A stretch of DNA of 64,000 bases from Shimia sp. R10_1. GTDB lineage: Bacteria; Pseudomonadota; Alphaproteobacteria; Rhodobacterales; Rhodobacteraceae. The number at the start of each line of letters is the position of its first letter. Position 1 is the first letter of the stretch. Below are positions 43,578 through 53,235 of the stretch, piece after piece. The position numbers and the translations under genes are program-made. The stretch spans positions 34,245 through 98,244 of the forward strand of contig NZ_JAGHQX010000010.1 in assembly GCF_017744095.1 (NCBI RefSeq), written 5' to 3'. The notes beneath the pieces are model-generated. The model had not been told where the DNA came from, did not search any database, and saw nothing but the letters and a program-made list of their open reading frames with translations.

Positions 43578-44903
43578 TTATTGCAGCGGTGACCAGCTGG
43601 GGTCCGAGCCACCACCAGAAATGCTCACCGGCTTCAGATTGCGCCCTGACACATCCACAGAATAAAGCGCGGAAACACCGCCAGAGCCTTTGGTTTCCCG
43701 TGTGAACATGATCACCCGGCCATTTGGCGACCAGGTTGGCCCCTCATCAAGGAAGGAGGCCGTCAACAGACGCTCTTCGCTGCCATCCACCCGCATCACG
43801 CCGATGTGGAATCGGCCATTGTGCTGCTTGGTGAAAGCGATCAAATCGCCACGTGGGCTCCAGACGGGCGTGCCATAACGCCCTTTGCCAAAGCTGATCC
43901 GCGTGGCCTCGCCCCCGTTTGCGCCCATGATATAGAGCTGCTGCGTGCCAGACCGGTCGCTTTCAAATACGATCCGGCTGCCGTCCGGGCTGTAGCTCGG
44001 GGCCGTTTCGATGGACGGCGTGGAGGTCAGGCGTTGCCGTTTGCCACTCGCGATGTCCATCTTATAAAGATCGGTGTTGCCACCTTCTGTCACCGACATC
44101 ACAACGCTGCGGCTGTCTGGTGAAAACCGGGGGGCAAAGCTCATCGTGCCGCTGTCATTGGACAGCACCCGTCGCTGCACCGAGCCGACATCCAGCACAT
44201 ACACCTGCGGGAAGCCGGTTTCATAGCTTGTATACAGCACCCGATCGCCTTTGGGGGAGAACCGAGGCGCAAGCACAATGGCGCTGCTGTCTGTCAGATA
44301 TTGCAGGTTGGCGCCGTCATAATCCATCACGGCCAGACGTTTCTTACGGTCGCTCTTGGGGCCAGTTTCACTCACAAACACCACGCGGCTGTCAAAATAG
44401 CCGCCTTCGCCCGTGATCCGCGAATAGACTTCATCAGCCACTTTGTGCGCCATGCGCCGCCAGCCATCAATGGTTCCTTTAAATCGCAAACCACCGCCCA
44501 GCTCCGTGCCCGCAAACACATCATAGACCCGGAAGCGCACCTCCAACTGATTGCCACTCACCGACACACCGCCGGAAATCAAAGCCTGCGCATTGATGGC
44601 TTTCCAGTCGGCATATTGAATGGGGCTGTCAAAATTGGTGATTTTCGAAATATGGGCGCTGGCCGGGATTTGGCGAAACAATCCGGTGCCGTTCAAATCC
44701 GCCGCAATCACTTGGCTCATATCTCGAGCCACCTGATTGGAGCCCTGCGTTTCAGCCACAAATTCCGGCACCGCGTAGGGCAAGGGCTCAATCACGCCAT
44801 CGGTGATCTCAATCCGCAAAGGCGTGCTCTGCGCCGCCGCCTTATGCGCCCAAAGGCTCAGGGCCATCACCCCGATCATCACTGTGGCAAAAAGTCTGCT
44901 CAT
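43578..44903 (-). CDS. tolB: Tol-Pal system protein TolB
   Basis: Periplasmic beta-propeller protein linking TolA and Pal. 441 residues with a signal peptide (ending AAAQ), an N-terminal domain and then beta-propeller blades with repeated [15 protein letters not shown] segments ([35 protein letters not shown]). Its ATG overlaps the tolA stop by four bases. A 113-base gap precedes pal. Confidence 0.96.
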   Translation of the reverse strand: MSRLFATVMIGVMALSLWAHKAAAQSTPLRIEITDGVIEPLPYAVPEFVAETQGSNQVARDMSQVIAADLNGTGLFRQIPASAHISKITNFDSPIQYADWKAINAQALISGGVSVSGNQLEVRFRVYDVFAGTELGGGLRFKGTIDGWRRMAHKVADEVYSRITGEGGYFDSRVVFVSETGPKSDRKKRLAVMDYDGANLQYLTDSSAIVLAPRFSPKGDRVLYTSYETGFPQVYVLDVGSVQRRVLSNDSGTMSFAPRFSPDSRSVVMSVTEGGNTDLYKMDIASGKRQRLTSTPSIETAPSYSPDGSRIVFESDRSGTQQLYIMGANGGEATRISFGKGRYGTPVWSPRGDLIAFTKQHNGRFHIGVMRVDGSEERLLTASFLDEGPTWSPNGRVIMFTRETKGSGGVSALYSVDVSGRNLKPVSISGGGSDPSWSPLQ

Positions 44904-45994
44904 CGGCGCCTCATATTATCTGGGTTAAATGTAATCTCAACATCTCGCCAATGGTCATATTTTTCCACTGGCAAGTCATATCCGTCTTTCTGACAGCGCA
45001 AAACCGCGCGTCTTGCGGCCTGAAAAGCCGTCTGCGCCGCAGCGGCATCGCCACCTTCCGCGCTCAACATGCGAATGTCGCCTTGCACCTTGCCGTCCCG
45101 GTCAAGCGACAGGCCCACCACCACGGTCACATCTGCCGCGCGCGAGCCCACATCCACGACCCAACACTGCTGCACTGCAACGCGCAACCCATCACGCTCT
45201 CCTTGGCTCAGCGGTGGGCCCGCAGGGGCAGCAGCGGTCTCTGCGGTTTCAGCGGCACTTGCCTCCGCCAAAGCGGCAGCAATCGCATCCGCATTTGCAT
45301 CTGGCGCAGGCGTTGGTTCCGGACGCGCAGCAGGTCGCACACGTGGGCGCAAAGACCGACTTGGCGCTGCGCTGGCCTGCTCTTCCTGCTTTGGTTCGGT
45401 GGCAATCTCTGTGCTCGCTGCCTCTGGTGCCGTCTCTTCCTGCACCTCTTCCCGACTCTCCGCAGCCACATCTGGCTCGGTTGCTTCTTGCACCACATCA
45501 GCAATTGCCGTGTCAGGCTCTGGAGGCGCCACAGGTTCCGGGGCGACACGTTCCGCAGGCTGCGTCACCGGGCGCACCGGCGCGTCAGGAATGACAACGG
45601 CGCTATCGCTCTCGGGCGTGGGCAATTCCGGGGCATCCTGCACCACATCTTCCGGCTCAATTGGTGCCGGAGGCGCCACTTCGGTAAGTTCTGGGGAGAC
45701 ATCAGGCTCTGCTGCCGGAGCTTCTGGTGGCGTGACCTGCTCGGGTGCTTCATCGGGCTGCGATGTCACTTCCGGTGTTGGAGCCACCTCTTCAGGAGGG
45801 GTGGGCAAGGCCACCTCTGTCGCCGTCTCCGGCGCAACTTGCCCCTGCACAAGCGCATCAAACTCCGCAGACGAAATCACAGAGACATCCGTTACCTCCA
45901 TCGGAGGTGGGTCGGGGTTCAGCACCCCACCAAACAACACCCAACCGATCAGACCGGTGTGGGCGATGCCAGAGATATAGTGGCCGATATGCAC
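44900..45994 (-). CDS. tolA: Cell envelope integrity protein TolA
   Basis: Inner-membrane protein that spans the periplasm to reach Pal/TolB. 364 residues. A membrane anchor at about residues 9-25 is followed by a Pro/Glu/Ala-rich linker to roughly residue 260, then a C-terminal domain beginning [17 protein letters not shown] and containing a second Cys ([11 protein letters not shown]). The start is a GTG at 45994. The linker lacks the Lys/Ala-rich helical repeat of E. coli TolA. Confidence 0.9.
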   Translation of the reverse strand: MHIGHYISGIAHTGLIGWVLFGGVLNPDPPPMEVTDVSVISSAEFDALVQGQVAPETATEVALPTPPEEVAPTPEVTSQPDEAPEQVTPPEAPAAEPDVSPELTEVAPPAPIEPEDVVQDAPELPTPESDSAVVIPDAPVRPVTQPAERVAPEPVAPPEPDTAIADVVQEATEPDVAAESREEVQEETAPEAASTEIATEPKQEEQASAAPSRSLRPRVRPAARPEPTPAPDANADAIAAALAEASAAETAETAAAPAGPPLSQGERDGLRVAVQQCWVVDVGSRAADVTVVVGLSLDRDGKVQGDIRMLSAEGGDAAAAQTAFQAARRAVLRCQKDGYDLPVEKYDHWRDVEITFNPDNMRRR

Positions 45995-46003
45995 GCCTGC
46001 GCC

Positions 46004-46504
46004 CTAGTTGTCCGTGCCTGCAGTCGCAGCGGGCTCGGTGCCGTCCAGCGCCGGACCGCCCACATCGGTCACAAGACCAACATCGCTAAATCCACCCGCA
46101 TTCAAAGCCCCCATCACCTGCACCACCGCTTCATAAGGAATGGCCCCATCTGCGCGCAGATAAACCCGCTCAGAGCTGCGTTCTGCCGCCACCGCGCGCA
46201 GTTTGGGCACAAGTTCGTCTGCTGCCACAGGTGTGGTCATGATGGTGATGCCCAGATCCTTGTCGATGGTCACAGTCAGCGGCTCTTCCTGCTCGCCCGG
46301 CAAAGGATTGGCGGCGGTTTTTGGCAATTCAACCGGCACGCCCACCGTCAACAGCGGTGCCGCCACCATAAAGATGATCAGCAAAACCAACATGACATCC
46401 ACAAAAGGCGTGACGTTGATCTCACTCATCGGCTGACTGCTGCGCCGATTGCGGCGACGGCGTTTGCCGCCTCCCCCGCCCGATTTCATCACGCCCGCAC
46501 CCAT
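46004..46504 (-). CDS. tolR: Tol-Pal system protein TolR
   Basis: ExbD/TolR-family protein of 166 residues, part of the proton-driven TolQ-TolR motor. A single membrane helix with the essential Asp (PFVDVMLVLLIIFMVAAPLL) follows a basic, Gly-rich N-terminus (KSGGGGGKRRRRNRR). Gap of three bases after tolQ; tolA follows after nine. Confidence 0.95.
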   Translation of the reverse strand: MGAGVMKSGGGGGKRRRRNRRSSQPMSEINVTPFVDVMLVLLIIFMVAAPLLTVGVPVELPKTAANPLPGEQEEPLTVTIDKDLGITIMTTPVAADELVPKLRAVAAERSSERVYLRADGAIPYEAVVQVMGALNAGGFSDVGLVTDVGGPALDGTEPAATAGTDN

Positions 46505-46507
46505 AAC

Positions 46508-47185
46508 TTAAGCGTCCAACTGGCGGCTGAGGATCGTGGCGAATTCATCAGCAAAGGCTTCATAGCCTGAAACGATCCGGTCGCTGTCCGAACTCAGCTT
46601 ATTGTAAAAAATCACCGCCGGGATCGCCGCCAGAAGGCCAAGGCCCGTGGCCAGAAGCGCCTCTGCAATCCCCGGTGCGACCACCGCAAGGTTTGTGTTC
46701 TGCTGTGCGGCAATCTCGATGAAAGCATTCATAATGCCCCACACCGTGCCAAACAGCCCTACAAATGGCGCTGTAGAGCCAACCGTAGCAAGAATTGGCA
46801 AACCATGCTGCAGCTCATCAGCTTCTTTGGCAATTGCCACATCCATTGAGCGATCAATCCGGCTGGTGGCATTGGCAATCAACCCACCATCCTGACGGTG
46901 GCTGCGCTGCCATTCCACCATGCCAGCCGCAAACACCCGCGCAGAACGCCCGCGCGGCTCCGGCCCCAGCTCCTCAAACAGCTGATCCAGCGGCTCGCCC
47001 GACCAGAAGGACCGGTCAAACCGTGCTGCCTCGCGCCGCGCCTTGCGATACATGATGTGTTTTTGGATGATCACTGACCAAGACCAGAACGACGCTACAA
47101 TGAGCATCACCATGACCAGCTTTACGGTGAGGGTTGCGCGCGCGAAAAGCGCCCACATCGAGAAATCGACTGCTGCGTGTTCCAT
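46508..47185 (-). CDS. tolQ: Tol-Pal system protein TolQ
   Basis: Inner-membrane motor protein (MotA/TolQ/ExbB family), 225 residues with three membrane helices. The motif TVGSTAPFVGLFGTVWGIMN and the C-terminal helix GLLAAIPAVIFYNKL are present. First of the Tol genes on the minus strand, downstream of ybgC. Confidence 0.96.
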   Translation of the reverse strand: MEHAAVDFSMWALFARATLTVKLVMVMLIVASFWSWSVIIQKHIMYRKARREAARFDRSFWSGEPLDQLFEELGPEPRGRSARVFAAGMVEWQRSHRQDGGLIANATSRIDRSMDVAIAKEADELQHGLPILATVGSTAPFVGLFGTVWGIMNAFIEIAAQQNTNLAVVAPGIAEALLATGLGLLAAIPAVIFYNKLSSDSDRIVSGYEAFADEFATILSRQLDA

Positions 47186-47297
47186 TATGCCTGCTCTTGC
47201 CTGAGGCCCTCTTTCGGAGCCTTGTTTGAAAGCAAACTTAGCGGGTTTCCACTGAGAAATCTAATGAATTGGCCGCAATCGCAAAAATTTGCGCGCC

Positions 47298-47684
47298 TTA
47301 ATGGATCATTTGGCGGATATTTGCCGGCAAACGCACAGGTTGGCCTGCCTCATTCACGCAAACCACTGTGACCACCGCCTGAAAAAGCAGCTCTTCGCCG
47401 CGCTTTACCCGCTGATCCATGGTCAGACGCACACCAGTCACGTTACGCACTTCGGTTTCAACCGTCAGTTCATCGTCCAGTACGGCAGAGCCAAGGTAAT
47501 CCGCCTCAACCCGACGCACCACAAAAACGATGCCCTCGGCCTTCATCTCTTTCTGATCCAGTCCAAGCTCGCGCACCCATTCGCTGCGCCCGCGCTCAAT
47601 GAACTTCAGATAGTTGGCGTAATAAACAATACCCGCCATGTCGGTATCTTCATAGTAGATGCGGATTGGCAGGGTGTAGATCAT
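47298..47684 (-). CDS. ybgC: Acyl-CoA thioesterase YbgC (Tol-Pal associated)
   Basis: Hotdog-fold thioesterase of 128 residues encoded upstream of tolQ. Catalytic motif YYEDTDMAGIVYYANYLKF with the expected Asp and the ERGRSEW segment. The start is the ATG at 47684 with GGAGC upstream. Its role in E. coli is linked to acyl-ACP and phospholipid metabolism. A 112-base gap separates it from tolQ. Confidence 0.93.
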   Translation of the reverse strand: MIYTLPIRIYYEDTDMAGIVYYANYLKFIERGRSEWVRELGLDQKEMKAEGIVFVVRRVEADYLGSAVLDDELTVETEVRNVTGVRLTMDQRVKRGEELLFQAVVTVVCVNEAGQPVRLPANIRQMIH

Positions 47685-47759
47685 TGAACTTGCTCCAAAT
47701 TCAGCTGTCCTATGGGTAGGCGCACACCACGGCCATTGCAAGCGGCTACCGCTCGAAGA

Positions 47760-48386
47760 TCACTCCAGACGCAAACGCGCAAACAGGCGCAGTGCATGGC
47801 TCGCATCCGCTGCGGCCGCGGGCATCATGCGATCATAGGCCGCCGCGATCACTGCCGCGATCTCAGGGCGCAGCACTGTCGCGCCACTCTCTGCCACCAC
47901 AGCCAAAGGCGAGCTCTGCGCGAAGGCCTCAGGCCCCCAGGTCACAATGGTCTGCACCGCTTCCCCAAGTGCCAGCGCTTCTGCGGGCAGCTTCGCCATA
48001 TCTGCGCTCATCCGAAGGAAAACAAACGCCGCCTGAATCGCCCCATCATCGTCAAATCGGAAGGCCCGGTATTGCGTGGCGTCGGCGGTCTGCAACCGTG
48101 CCACCAAATCCGAAAGATCCGGGATCAACCGATCCAGGTCCGGCACGGCCAACAGCTCATCCCACTCGCGGAAGAAAAACATCATCAAATTGCTGCCGAG
48201 TTCCGGGTCCGTCTCTGCCATCTGATGCCCCACCAAAGTGGCCACCGCCTCAAACGCCCCTTTCACCGTGCGCAGGGTCTCGTCTTCTACACCAAACACC
48301 ACCGGCGCAATTGGCCGCCCCCAACGGGCAAATCCATAGCTGCCGTCATGACGGGTAAAGAGTTTTTCGACGTCCTGCGGTGTCAT
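47760..48386 (-). CDS. Conserved hypothetical protein
   Basis: 208 residues from the ATG at 48386 (MTPQDVEKLFTRHDGSYGFARW), which has AGGAGG seven bases upstream; an earlier ATG at 48407 is possible. The sequence includes GRPIAPVVFGVEDETLRTV and many hydrophobic helices, but no signal peptide. Seems to be a conserved alphaproteobacterial protein of unknown function upstream of the ybgC-tol cluster. Confidence 0.78.
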   Translation of the reverse strand: MTPQDVEKLFTRHDGSYGFARWGRPIAPVVFGVEDETLRTVKGAFEAVATLVGHQMAETDPELGSNLMMFFFREWDELLAVPDLDRLIPDLSDLVARLQTADATQYRAFRFDDDGAIQAAFVFLRMSADMAKLPAEALALGEAVQTIVTWGPEAFAQSSPLAVVAESGATVLRPEIAAVIAAAYDRMMPAAAADASHALRLFARLRLE

Positions 48387-48615
48387 ATGCGGGCCTCCTG
48401 CGTTCACACCCGCTTCATGCCGCCCGCCCCAACAGAAAGCAAGAGCTGGACCTGTGGGCGATGCGCCACAACAGAGAGAGTATGTGTGAGCAACATGTCA
48501 AAGACACCGAGGGCCTAGTGCAGCATGTCACCCGAAATCAACCCAGCGTTGACAGGCTGCAGCAAGCAACCCATCCTGATCGTATTGTAAAAACATTATT
48601 TGATCGGATCCGGCA

Positions 48616-48999
48616 ATGAATGCGAAACTCTTGCTCATGCTTGCAGCCCTAGGGCTGGTGCCAATCGCCTTATCTTACGGCATCGCGCCGGGCAGCTCCC
48701 TACCGTATTTACTGGGCTTTTCAGTTGAAACGACAAACCACACACATGTGTTCCGCGCGATCATGGGACTCTACCTTGCAAATGCAGCGTTTTGGCTGAT
48801 TGCCGCCGTTAAGCCAGCATTACAACACGCTGCCCTCTGGGTTCTGTTTCTTTTCATGGCGGGGCTGGCAACCGGGCGCATATTGAGCATCCTTGCAGAC
48901 GGAATGCCAAATGCCGTTCTGATGTTCTACCTCCTGGCAGAGTTGGCCTTTGCGATATTGGCTGCGTTGACACTCTCAAAGATCAACACGGCTGAGTAG
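48616..48999 (+). CDS. DUF4345 membrane protein
   Basis: 127 residues with four membrane helices. The pattern NHTHVFRAIMGLYLANAAFWLIAA (in shorter blocks) and LFLFMAGLATGRILSILADG fits DUF4345. No function is known. It precedes a tandem DUF302 gene by eight bases on the same strand. Confidence 0.8.
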   Translation: MNAKLLLMLAALGLVPIALSYGIAPGSSLPYLLGFSVETTNHTHVFRAIMGLYLANAAFWLIAAVKPALQHAALWVLFLFMAGLATGRILSILADGMPNAVLMFYLLAELAFAILAALTLSKINTAE

Positions 49000-49007
49000 G
49001 GCAAGAG

Positions 49008-49865
49008 ATGTTTTTCCAAAACCGCACAGCCTGTCTTGCCGCAGTGCTTTGGCTTTTGTGCAGCGCCGCTCATGCGCAATCTCAGGCGCTGCAACAAGAT
49101 GTGGATGCACACATCGCGCAATTGCAAAAAAGTGCGCGGAACGCCGGATTTCTGGAAGTTGCTGACATTGATCATGCGCGTTTGGCTGCAGCCGAGGGCG
49201 TTGACATGCCGTCAGCAAGAGCACTCATTTATTCTGACCCCAAAACAAACACCTCCGTTCTTGCAGAAAACCTGCGTGCGGGGCTGGACCTACCTTTCCG
49301 CGCGCTCTCCTTCGTGCAGGATGGTATGGCAGAGGTTATCTATACCGATGCAACGTTCCTGAAACTTCGGCACGGGTTAGAAAATACAGCGACGCTCAAA
49401 ACCTTCGACGCCAAACAAACGCAAGTTTTTCGTGACCTTGATACACAGCCGGCGCCTACCACCGGCCTGATCACAAACTACGGGATTATAGAACTCACAT
49501 CAGATCTAGGCGTTTCAGACGCGGTGGAGAGCCTCACCAAAGCCATACAAGCGCAAAGCGACACAATCTGGTTCGGAGAAATCGACTATCAAGCAGAAGC
49601 CGCCGCGCTGGGTGTAAACATCAACGAAGCGGTACTGCTGCTTTTTGGCGGTCCTGCGCCCGGAGGTGTCGCAATGGCAGACTTCCCTGCCATTGGCTTG
49701 GATGCTTTTTGCCAAAAACTGCTTGTCTACTCAGACGGCGCCAGTGGGTCTGTTGTTTTGTTCAATGACATCGCGGCGCTGGCCGAGCTTCATTATGGCG
49801 AAAGCAGCGCACCACACCGCCAGTTAAACGACAGGCTGACAAAAACGTTCAAAGGCGCGCTTTAA
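49008..49865 (+). CDS. Secreted protein with two DUF302 domains
   Basis: 285 residues. Signal peptide ending AAHAQ, then two DUF302-like units: ARALIYSDPKTNTSVLAE with GLDLPFRAL, and LLFGGPAPGGVAMADFPA with IGLDAFCQKLLVYSD. The first begins at about residue 45, the second at about 185. DUF302 proteins are small with unknown function; tandem copies in one periplasmic protein are less common. Convergent with the kinase gene, with 11 bases between the stops. Confidence 0.78.
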   Translation: MFFQNRTACLAAVLWLLCSAAHAQSQALQQDVDAHIAQLQKSARNAGFLEVADIDHARLAAAEGVDMPSARALIYSDPKTNTSVLAENLRAGLDLPFRALSFVQDGMAEVIYTDATFLKLRHGLENTATLKTFDAKQTQVFRDLDTQPAPTTGLITNYGIIELTSDLGVSDAVESLTKAIQAQSDTIWFGEIDYQAEAAALGVNINEAVLLLFGGPAPGGVAMADFPAIGLDAFCQKLLVYSDGASGSVVLFNDIAALAELHYGESSAPHRQLNDRLTKTFKGAL

Positions 49866-49876
49866 AGCGACCCGTG

Positions 49877-50806
49877 TCACCCCAGCTCACTGGCCCAAGG
49901 TGGGTTCGCGCCGGCACGTGCCACCGTCACAGCCGCAACTTTCGCACCATGAGCCATCGCAACCTCCGCCTGCGCTGCGGAAAGTCCGCGCACCGCCGTT
50001 TTGCTCAGTGCGCCAAGCTCTGACAGCTTCGCCAAAACACCGCTGTTAAACGTGTCGCCTGCCCCGACCGTGTCCACCACCGCGGCCTTTTCGGCTGGAA
50101 CAACAATCGGGTCACCTGCATGCAGATACCCCCGCGCTCCGTCACTGCCGCAGGTCACAATCACAAAGGCAGGCCCCTGCGCCAGCAACTGCGCGGCGCG
50201 CGCGTCCATATCGGCAAGGTCTGGCATCAGCCATGCAAGGTCTTCATCTGAAACCTTCACCACATCTGCCTGTGCCAGCATCTTGTCCAACCGAGCGCGA
50301 TACACCGCCTCCTCCCGAATGAACCCCGGGCGGATGTTTGGGTCAATCATCACCGCACGGCTCTGCCCCTCGCGCGCCAGCACATCGGCATAGGTGTCTG
50401 CGCACGGCTCCACCGCAAGGCTGATCCCACCAAAAAACAGCGCTTCCACAGTCCCTTCTATCGGCGCCACATTCTCAGGCGCAATCATCCGCCCTGCGGT
50501 GCCCTCATCGTAGAAATCATAGGTCGCATGCCCCCCTGACAGATTGACAAACGCCATCGTCGTGGGCCGGTCCAAGCGCACAACTGCGTCTGTTGCCACA
50601 TGGCTCTCTTCAAGGCGCGCGATAAGTTGCGCCCCAAAACGATCCTCTGAAATGCCACTCAGCAAACCCACCGAAGCGCCAAGTCGCCCCAGCCCCACCG
50701 CCGTGTTAAAAACCGCACCGCCGACATGCGGCACAAAGCCTTCGCCACCACTCACAGTGGCTTCGGGAATCATATCAATCAGCGCCTCACCGCAACACAA
50801 GATCAT
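49877..50806 (-). CDS. PfkB-family carbohydrate kinase (fructokinase-like)
   Basis: 309 residues. Substrate/ATP motifs HVGGAVFNTAVGLGRLGA near the start and DTVGAGDTFNSGVLA near the end define the ribokinase/PfkB family. Closest in pattern to fructokinases. It lies 9 bases after the isomerase gene on the minus strand, so together they could convert an aldose into a phosphorylated ketose, for example mannose to fructose-6-phosphate. Confidence 0.88.
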   Translation of the reverse strand: MILCCGEALIDMIPEATVSGGEGFVPHVGGAVFNTAVGLGRLGASVGLLSGISEDRFGAQLIARLEESHVATDAVVRLDRPTTMAFVNLSGGHATYDFYDEGTAGRMIAPENVAPIEGTVEALFFGGISLAVEPCADTYADVLAREGQSRAVMIDPNIRPGFIREEAVYRARLDKMLAQADVVKVSDEDLAWLMPDLADMDARAAQLLAQGPAFVIVTCGSDGARGYLHAGDPIVVPAEKAAVVDTVGAGDTFNSGVLAKLSELGALSKTAVRGLSAAQAEVAMAHGAKVAAVTVARAGANPPWASELG

Positions 50807-50815
50807 CGCCAGCCC

Positions 50816-51502
50816 TCACCCAAGCCACTTGGCATAGTCACTCACCAACAGGTGCATGGGGCCAACATCCTCATCAATCTCGGCAAAGCGCCCAATTGGC
50901 GCGCGAAAAACATTGTCGGTCTCATCATCATTCACGGTCGAGACTTCCCCGATCAGCACATCACCACCTTCGCCCCAAAACGCGTGCCAGTCTCCCGGCA
51001 TCAGTGTCAGGCTTTCTCCCGGTGCAAATTTGATCTTCTCACCCGGCGCAAACGGACGCGCAATGCCATCACACATCACCATCCCGCCGCGATCTTCGGC
51101 AAAATTTCCATCGTCGTCAGAGCCATAGAGCTCCACCACCATGGTTGCGCCGCCGCGGTTGATGATGTCCTCAGCCTTGATGACATGCGTGTGCATTGGC
51201 GAGAGCTGATCCTGCCGCGAAATCAACAGCTTTTCTGCGTAGCACATACCCCCGCCGCGCTGCAGATCCGCCAGCCGCCCATTACGCAGCGTGAAAAGGA
51301 ACAGCCCCATTTCCTCAAAATTGCCAGCGCCATAGTCCGTGATATCCCACCCGCAACGGGCATCGACCAGCGCCCTGGCGGCCTCTTTGTGCGCGACAAA
51401 TTCATCTGGCGTCCAATAGGCAAAAGGGGGCAACTTAAACCCGTAGGACCGGATCATGTCATCGGCCGAGGCCATGATTTCGTTGATAGTTGAGCGTTTC
51501 AT
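50816..51502 (-). CDS. D-lyxose ketol-isomerase family protein
   Basis: 228 residues, cupin-type sugar isomerase. Probable metal ligands lie in PMHTHVIKAEDI; GGGMCYAEKLLI, then LMPGDWHAFWGEGG with the second His. Known members convert D-lyxose to D-xylulose and often D-mannose to D-fructose. Co-transcribed with the PfkB kinase. The promoter lies in the 338-base gap shared with the divergent GH4 gene. Confidence 0.87.
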   Translation of the reverse strand: MKRSTINEIMASADDMIRSYGFKLPPFAYWTPDEFVAHKEAARALVDARCGWDITDYGAGNFEEMGLFLFTLRNGRLADLQRGGGMCYAEKLLISRQDQLSPMHTHVIKAEDIINRGGATMVVELYGSDDDGNFAEDRGGMVMCDGIARPFAPGEKIKFAPGESLTLMPGDWHAFWGEGGDVLIGEVSTVNDDETDNVFRAPIGRFAEIDEDVGPMHLLVSDYAKWLG

Positions 51503-51840
51503 ATGTGTGTCTCTCCTCCGGGCCCGCGCATGCCACGTGAGGCCAGCGTCATAAAAGCGATATTAGCGCTAACAGTCCACCCTTTTCCGCCAGCACACAC
51601 GCTGAACTGAAACAGCCTGTTTTGCTTCTGCAGGCCTCGAAACAAGTTTCGTTTCCAAACCCACAAAAACACACTTGCCGAAACCCATTTCGCCCAGCAG
51701 GTTACCAGTACCACCTGTGCCAAACGCGTGCAGGTCAGTGTCGTTGCCCATTTGATCCCAGCGCGGTCAGGTGGCGACGATATCCCTCAGTAAACCTTGT
51801 CAGCTTTCGCCCATCAGGGCGCGCAACAGGAGAGAGCCAC
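51503..51840. promoter_or_regulatory. Divergent intergenic region between isomerase and GH4 genes
   Basis: 338 bases without a gene. It contains the palindrome TTAGCGCTAA (51563-51572) in the wider tattagcgctaaca, typical of a LacI-family operator, and the inverted repeat cgaaac-aa-gtttcg (51638-51651). A good ribosome binding site CAGGAGAG lies just before the GH4 start. Open frames in this stretch look spurious. Confidence 0.5.
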
Positions 51841-53196
51841 ATGACAAAGATTGTTCTCGTCGGCGCAGGCAGCCTGCAATTTGGAACCGGGATGCTGGGC
51901 GACATCTTTCAAAGCGCCAACCTGACAGAGGCGGAGATCATTCTGCATGACATCAATCTCGCGGCAGCGCAGCGCACGCTCAAAGTGGCTGAAGACTACA
52001 TCGCCGCTCATGGATTGAAACAAAGCTTGTCAGCAACCACAGATTTGCCTGCGGCCCTGAGCGGCGCCCGTTTTGTGGTGATCTCGATTGAAGTTGGCGA
52101 TCGCTTTGCGCTCTGGGATATGGATTGGAAAATCCCGCAGCAATACGGCATCCCGCAGGTTTACGGTGAAAATGGCGGGCCGGGCGGCTTGTTCCACAGC
52201 CTGCGGATCATCCCGCCCATTCTTGAAATCTGCCAGCAGGTTGTGGATGTCTGCCCGAACGCAACCGTGTTCAACTATTCAAACCCCATGAGCCGCATCT
52301 GCACCACCGTGCACCGCAAGTTTCCTGAGCTCGAATTTGTGGGCATGTGCCATGAAATTGCGTCATTGGAGCGCCATCTCGCCCCCCTACTGGGCGTTAC
52401 GCGCGACGAGATTTCCTATCGCGCCGGCGGCCTGAACCACTTTTCGGTCATGACCCGCTGCACCTACCTCAAAGATGGCAGCGATGCTTACCCCGATGTG
52501 CGCAGCAAGGCAGAAAGTTATTTCGCGGCGATGCCGGGCTATTCCGAAATCCTGCAAGCCTCGCGCAAAACCGGTGCCTCCATTGAAACCGAAGGTTGGA
52601 TGGATGTGGACCTGAGCATGATCGACACGGTGCGGCCATGGTCGGATCGCTGGCTTTTTGCCGAGATCTTGGAAAAGTTCGGCGCATTGCCCATCACCTA
52701 TGACAGCCACTTTGGCGAGTACATTCAGTGGGCGCATGACTGCTCTGATCATCAGGGCATTCTGGATTTCTACACCTACTACCGCAATTTCCTTGGCAAA
52801 ACCGACCCTGTGATCGAGCCAGTGTTGAAAGAGCGGGTTGTGCCGATCATGGACGCACTGCTTGGCGCCCCCACCTATGAAGAGGCCGCCGTTAATATTC
52901 CCAACAAGGGTTTCATCGCCAATCTGCCGGACTGGATCTGTGTCGAAGTGCCCGCCAATATTGACAGTCAAGGCCTGCATGGCATTGCCGTCGATATTCC
53001 GGCAGGCGTGCGCGGCCTTCTGTCAAATCAGATCGGCATTCACGACATGACCGCCGAAGCGATCTTGCAAGGCAGTCGCGATCTGGTGGTTCAAGCACTG
53101 CTCGTGGATCCGATCGTGACCAAATCCAAAGGCATCCCGGCTCTGGTCGATCACATGATTGCCGAGCAAAGCCCATGGCTTGATTATCTGACCTAA
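51841..53196 (+). CDS. Glycoside hydrolase family 4 protein (alpha-glucosidase/galactosidase type)
   Basis: 451 residues. NAD- and divalent-metal-dependent glycosidase. Rossmann motif VLVGAGSLQFGTGMLGD, then NYSNPMSRI, the metal-binding Cys in GMCHEI and His in GGLNHFS. Substrate could be an alpha-glucoside, alpha-galactoside or glucuronide; GH4 specificity cannot be read reliably. The start is the ATG at 51841; it is divergent from the isomerase-kinase pair. Confidence 0.9.
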   Translation: MTKIVLVGAGSLQFGTGMLGDIFQSANLTEAEIILHDINLAAAQRTLKVAEDYIAAHGLKQSLSATTDLPAALSGARFVVISIEVGDRFALWDMDWKIPQQYGIPQVYGENGGPGGLFHSLRIIPPILEICQQVVDVCPNATVFNYSNPMSRICTTVHRKFPELEFVGMCHEIASLERHLAPLLGVTRDEISYRAGGLNHFSVMTRCTYLKDGSDAYPDVRSKAESYFAAMPGYSEILQASRKTGASIETEGWMDVDLSMIDTVRPWSDRWLFAEILEKFGALPITYDSHFGEYIQWAHDCSDHQGILDFYTYYRNFLGKTDPVIEPVLKERVVPIMDALLGAPTYEEAAVNIPNKGFIANLPDWICVEVPANIDSQGLHGIAVDIPAGVRGLLSNQIGIHDMTAEAILQGSRDLVVQALLVDPIVTKSKGIPALVDHMIAEQSPWLDYLT

Positions 53197-53204
53197 GCAA
53201 AGTT

Positions 53205-53229
53205 GCGCCGCAGTTCCAGTTTGCGGCGC
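53205..53229. terminator. Shared hairpin between GH4 and glycerate kinase genes
   Basis: Perfect 8-bp stem gcgccgca/tgcggcgc (53205-53212 with 53222-53229), 9-base loop, between convergent genes. No clear U-tract. Confidence 0.55.
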
Positions 53230-53235
53230 GCACCC

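Noticed and set aside
44951..46570. 539-codon plus-strand frame across tolA and tolR
   Set aside because: Arg/Cys/His-rich antisense translation of the tolA linker; no motif.
51622..51840. N-terminal extension of the GH4 gene to 51622
   Set aside because: The GH4 Rossmann motif begins right after the ATG at 51841, which has a strong ribosome binding site; the extension is not conserved-looking and covers promoter sequence.
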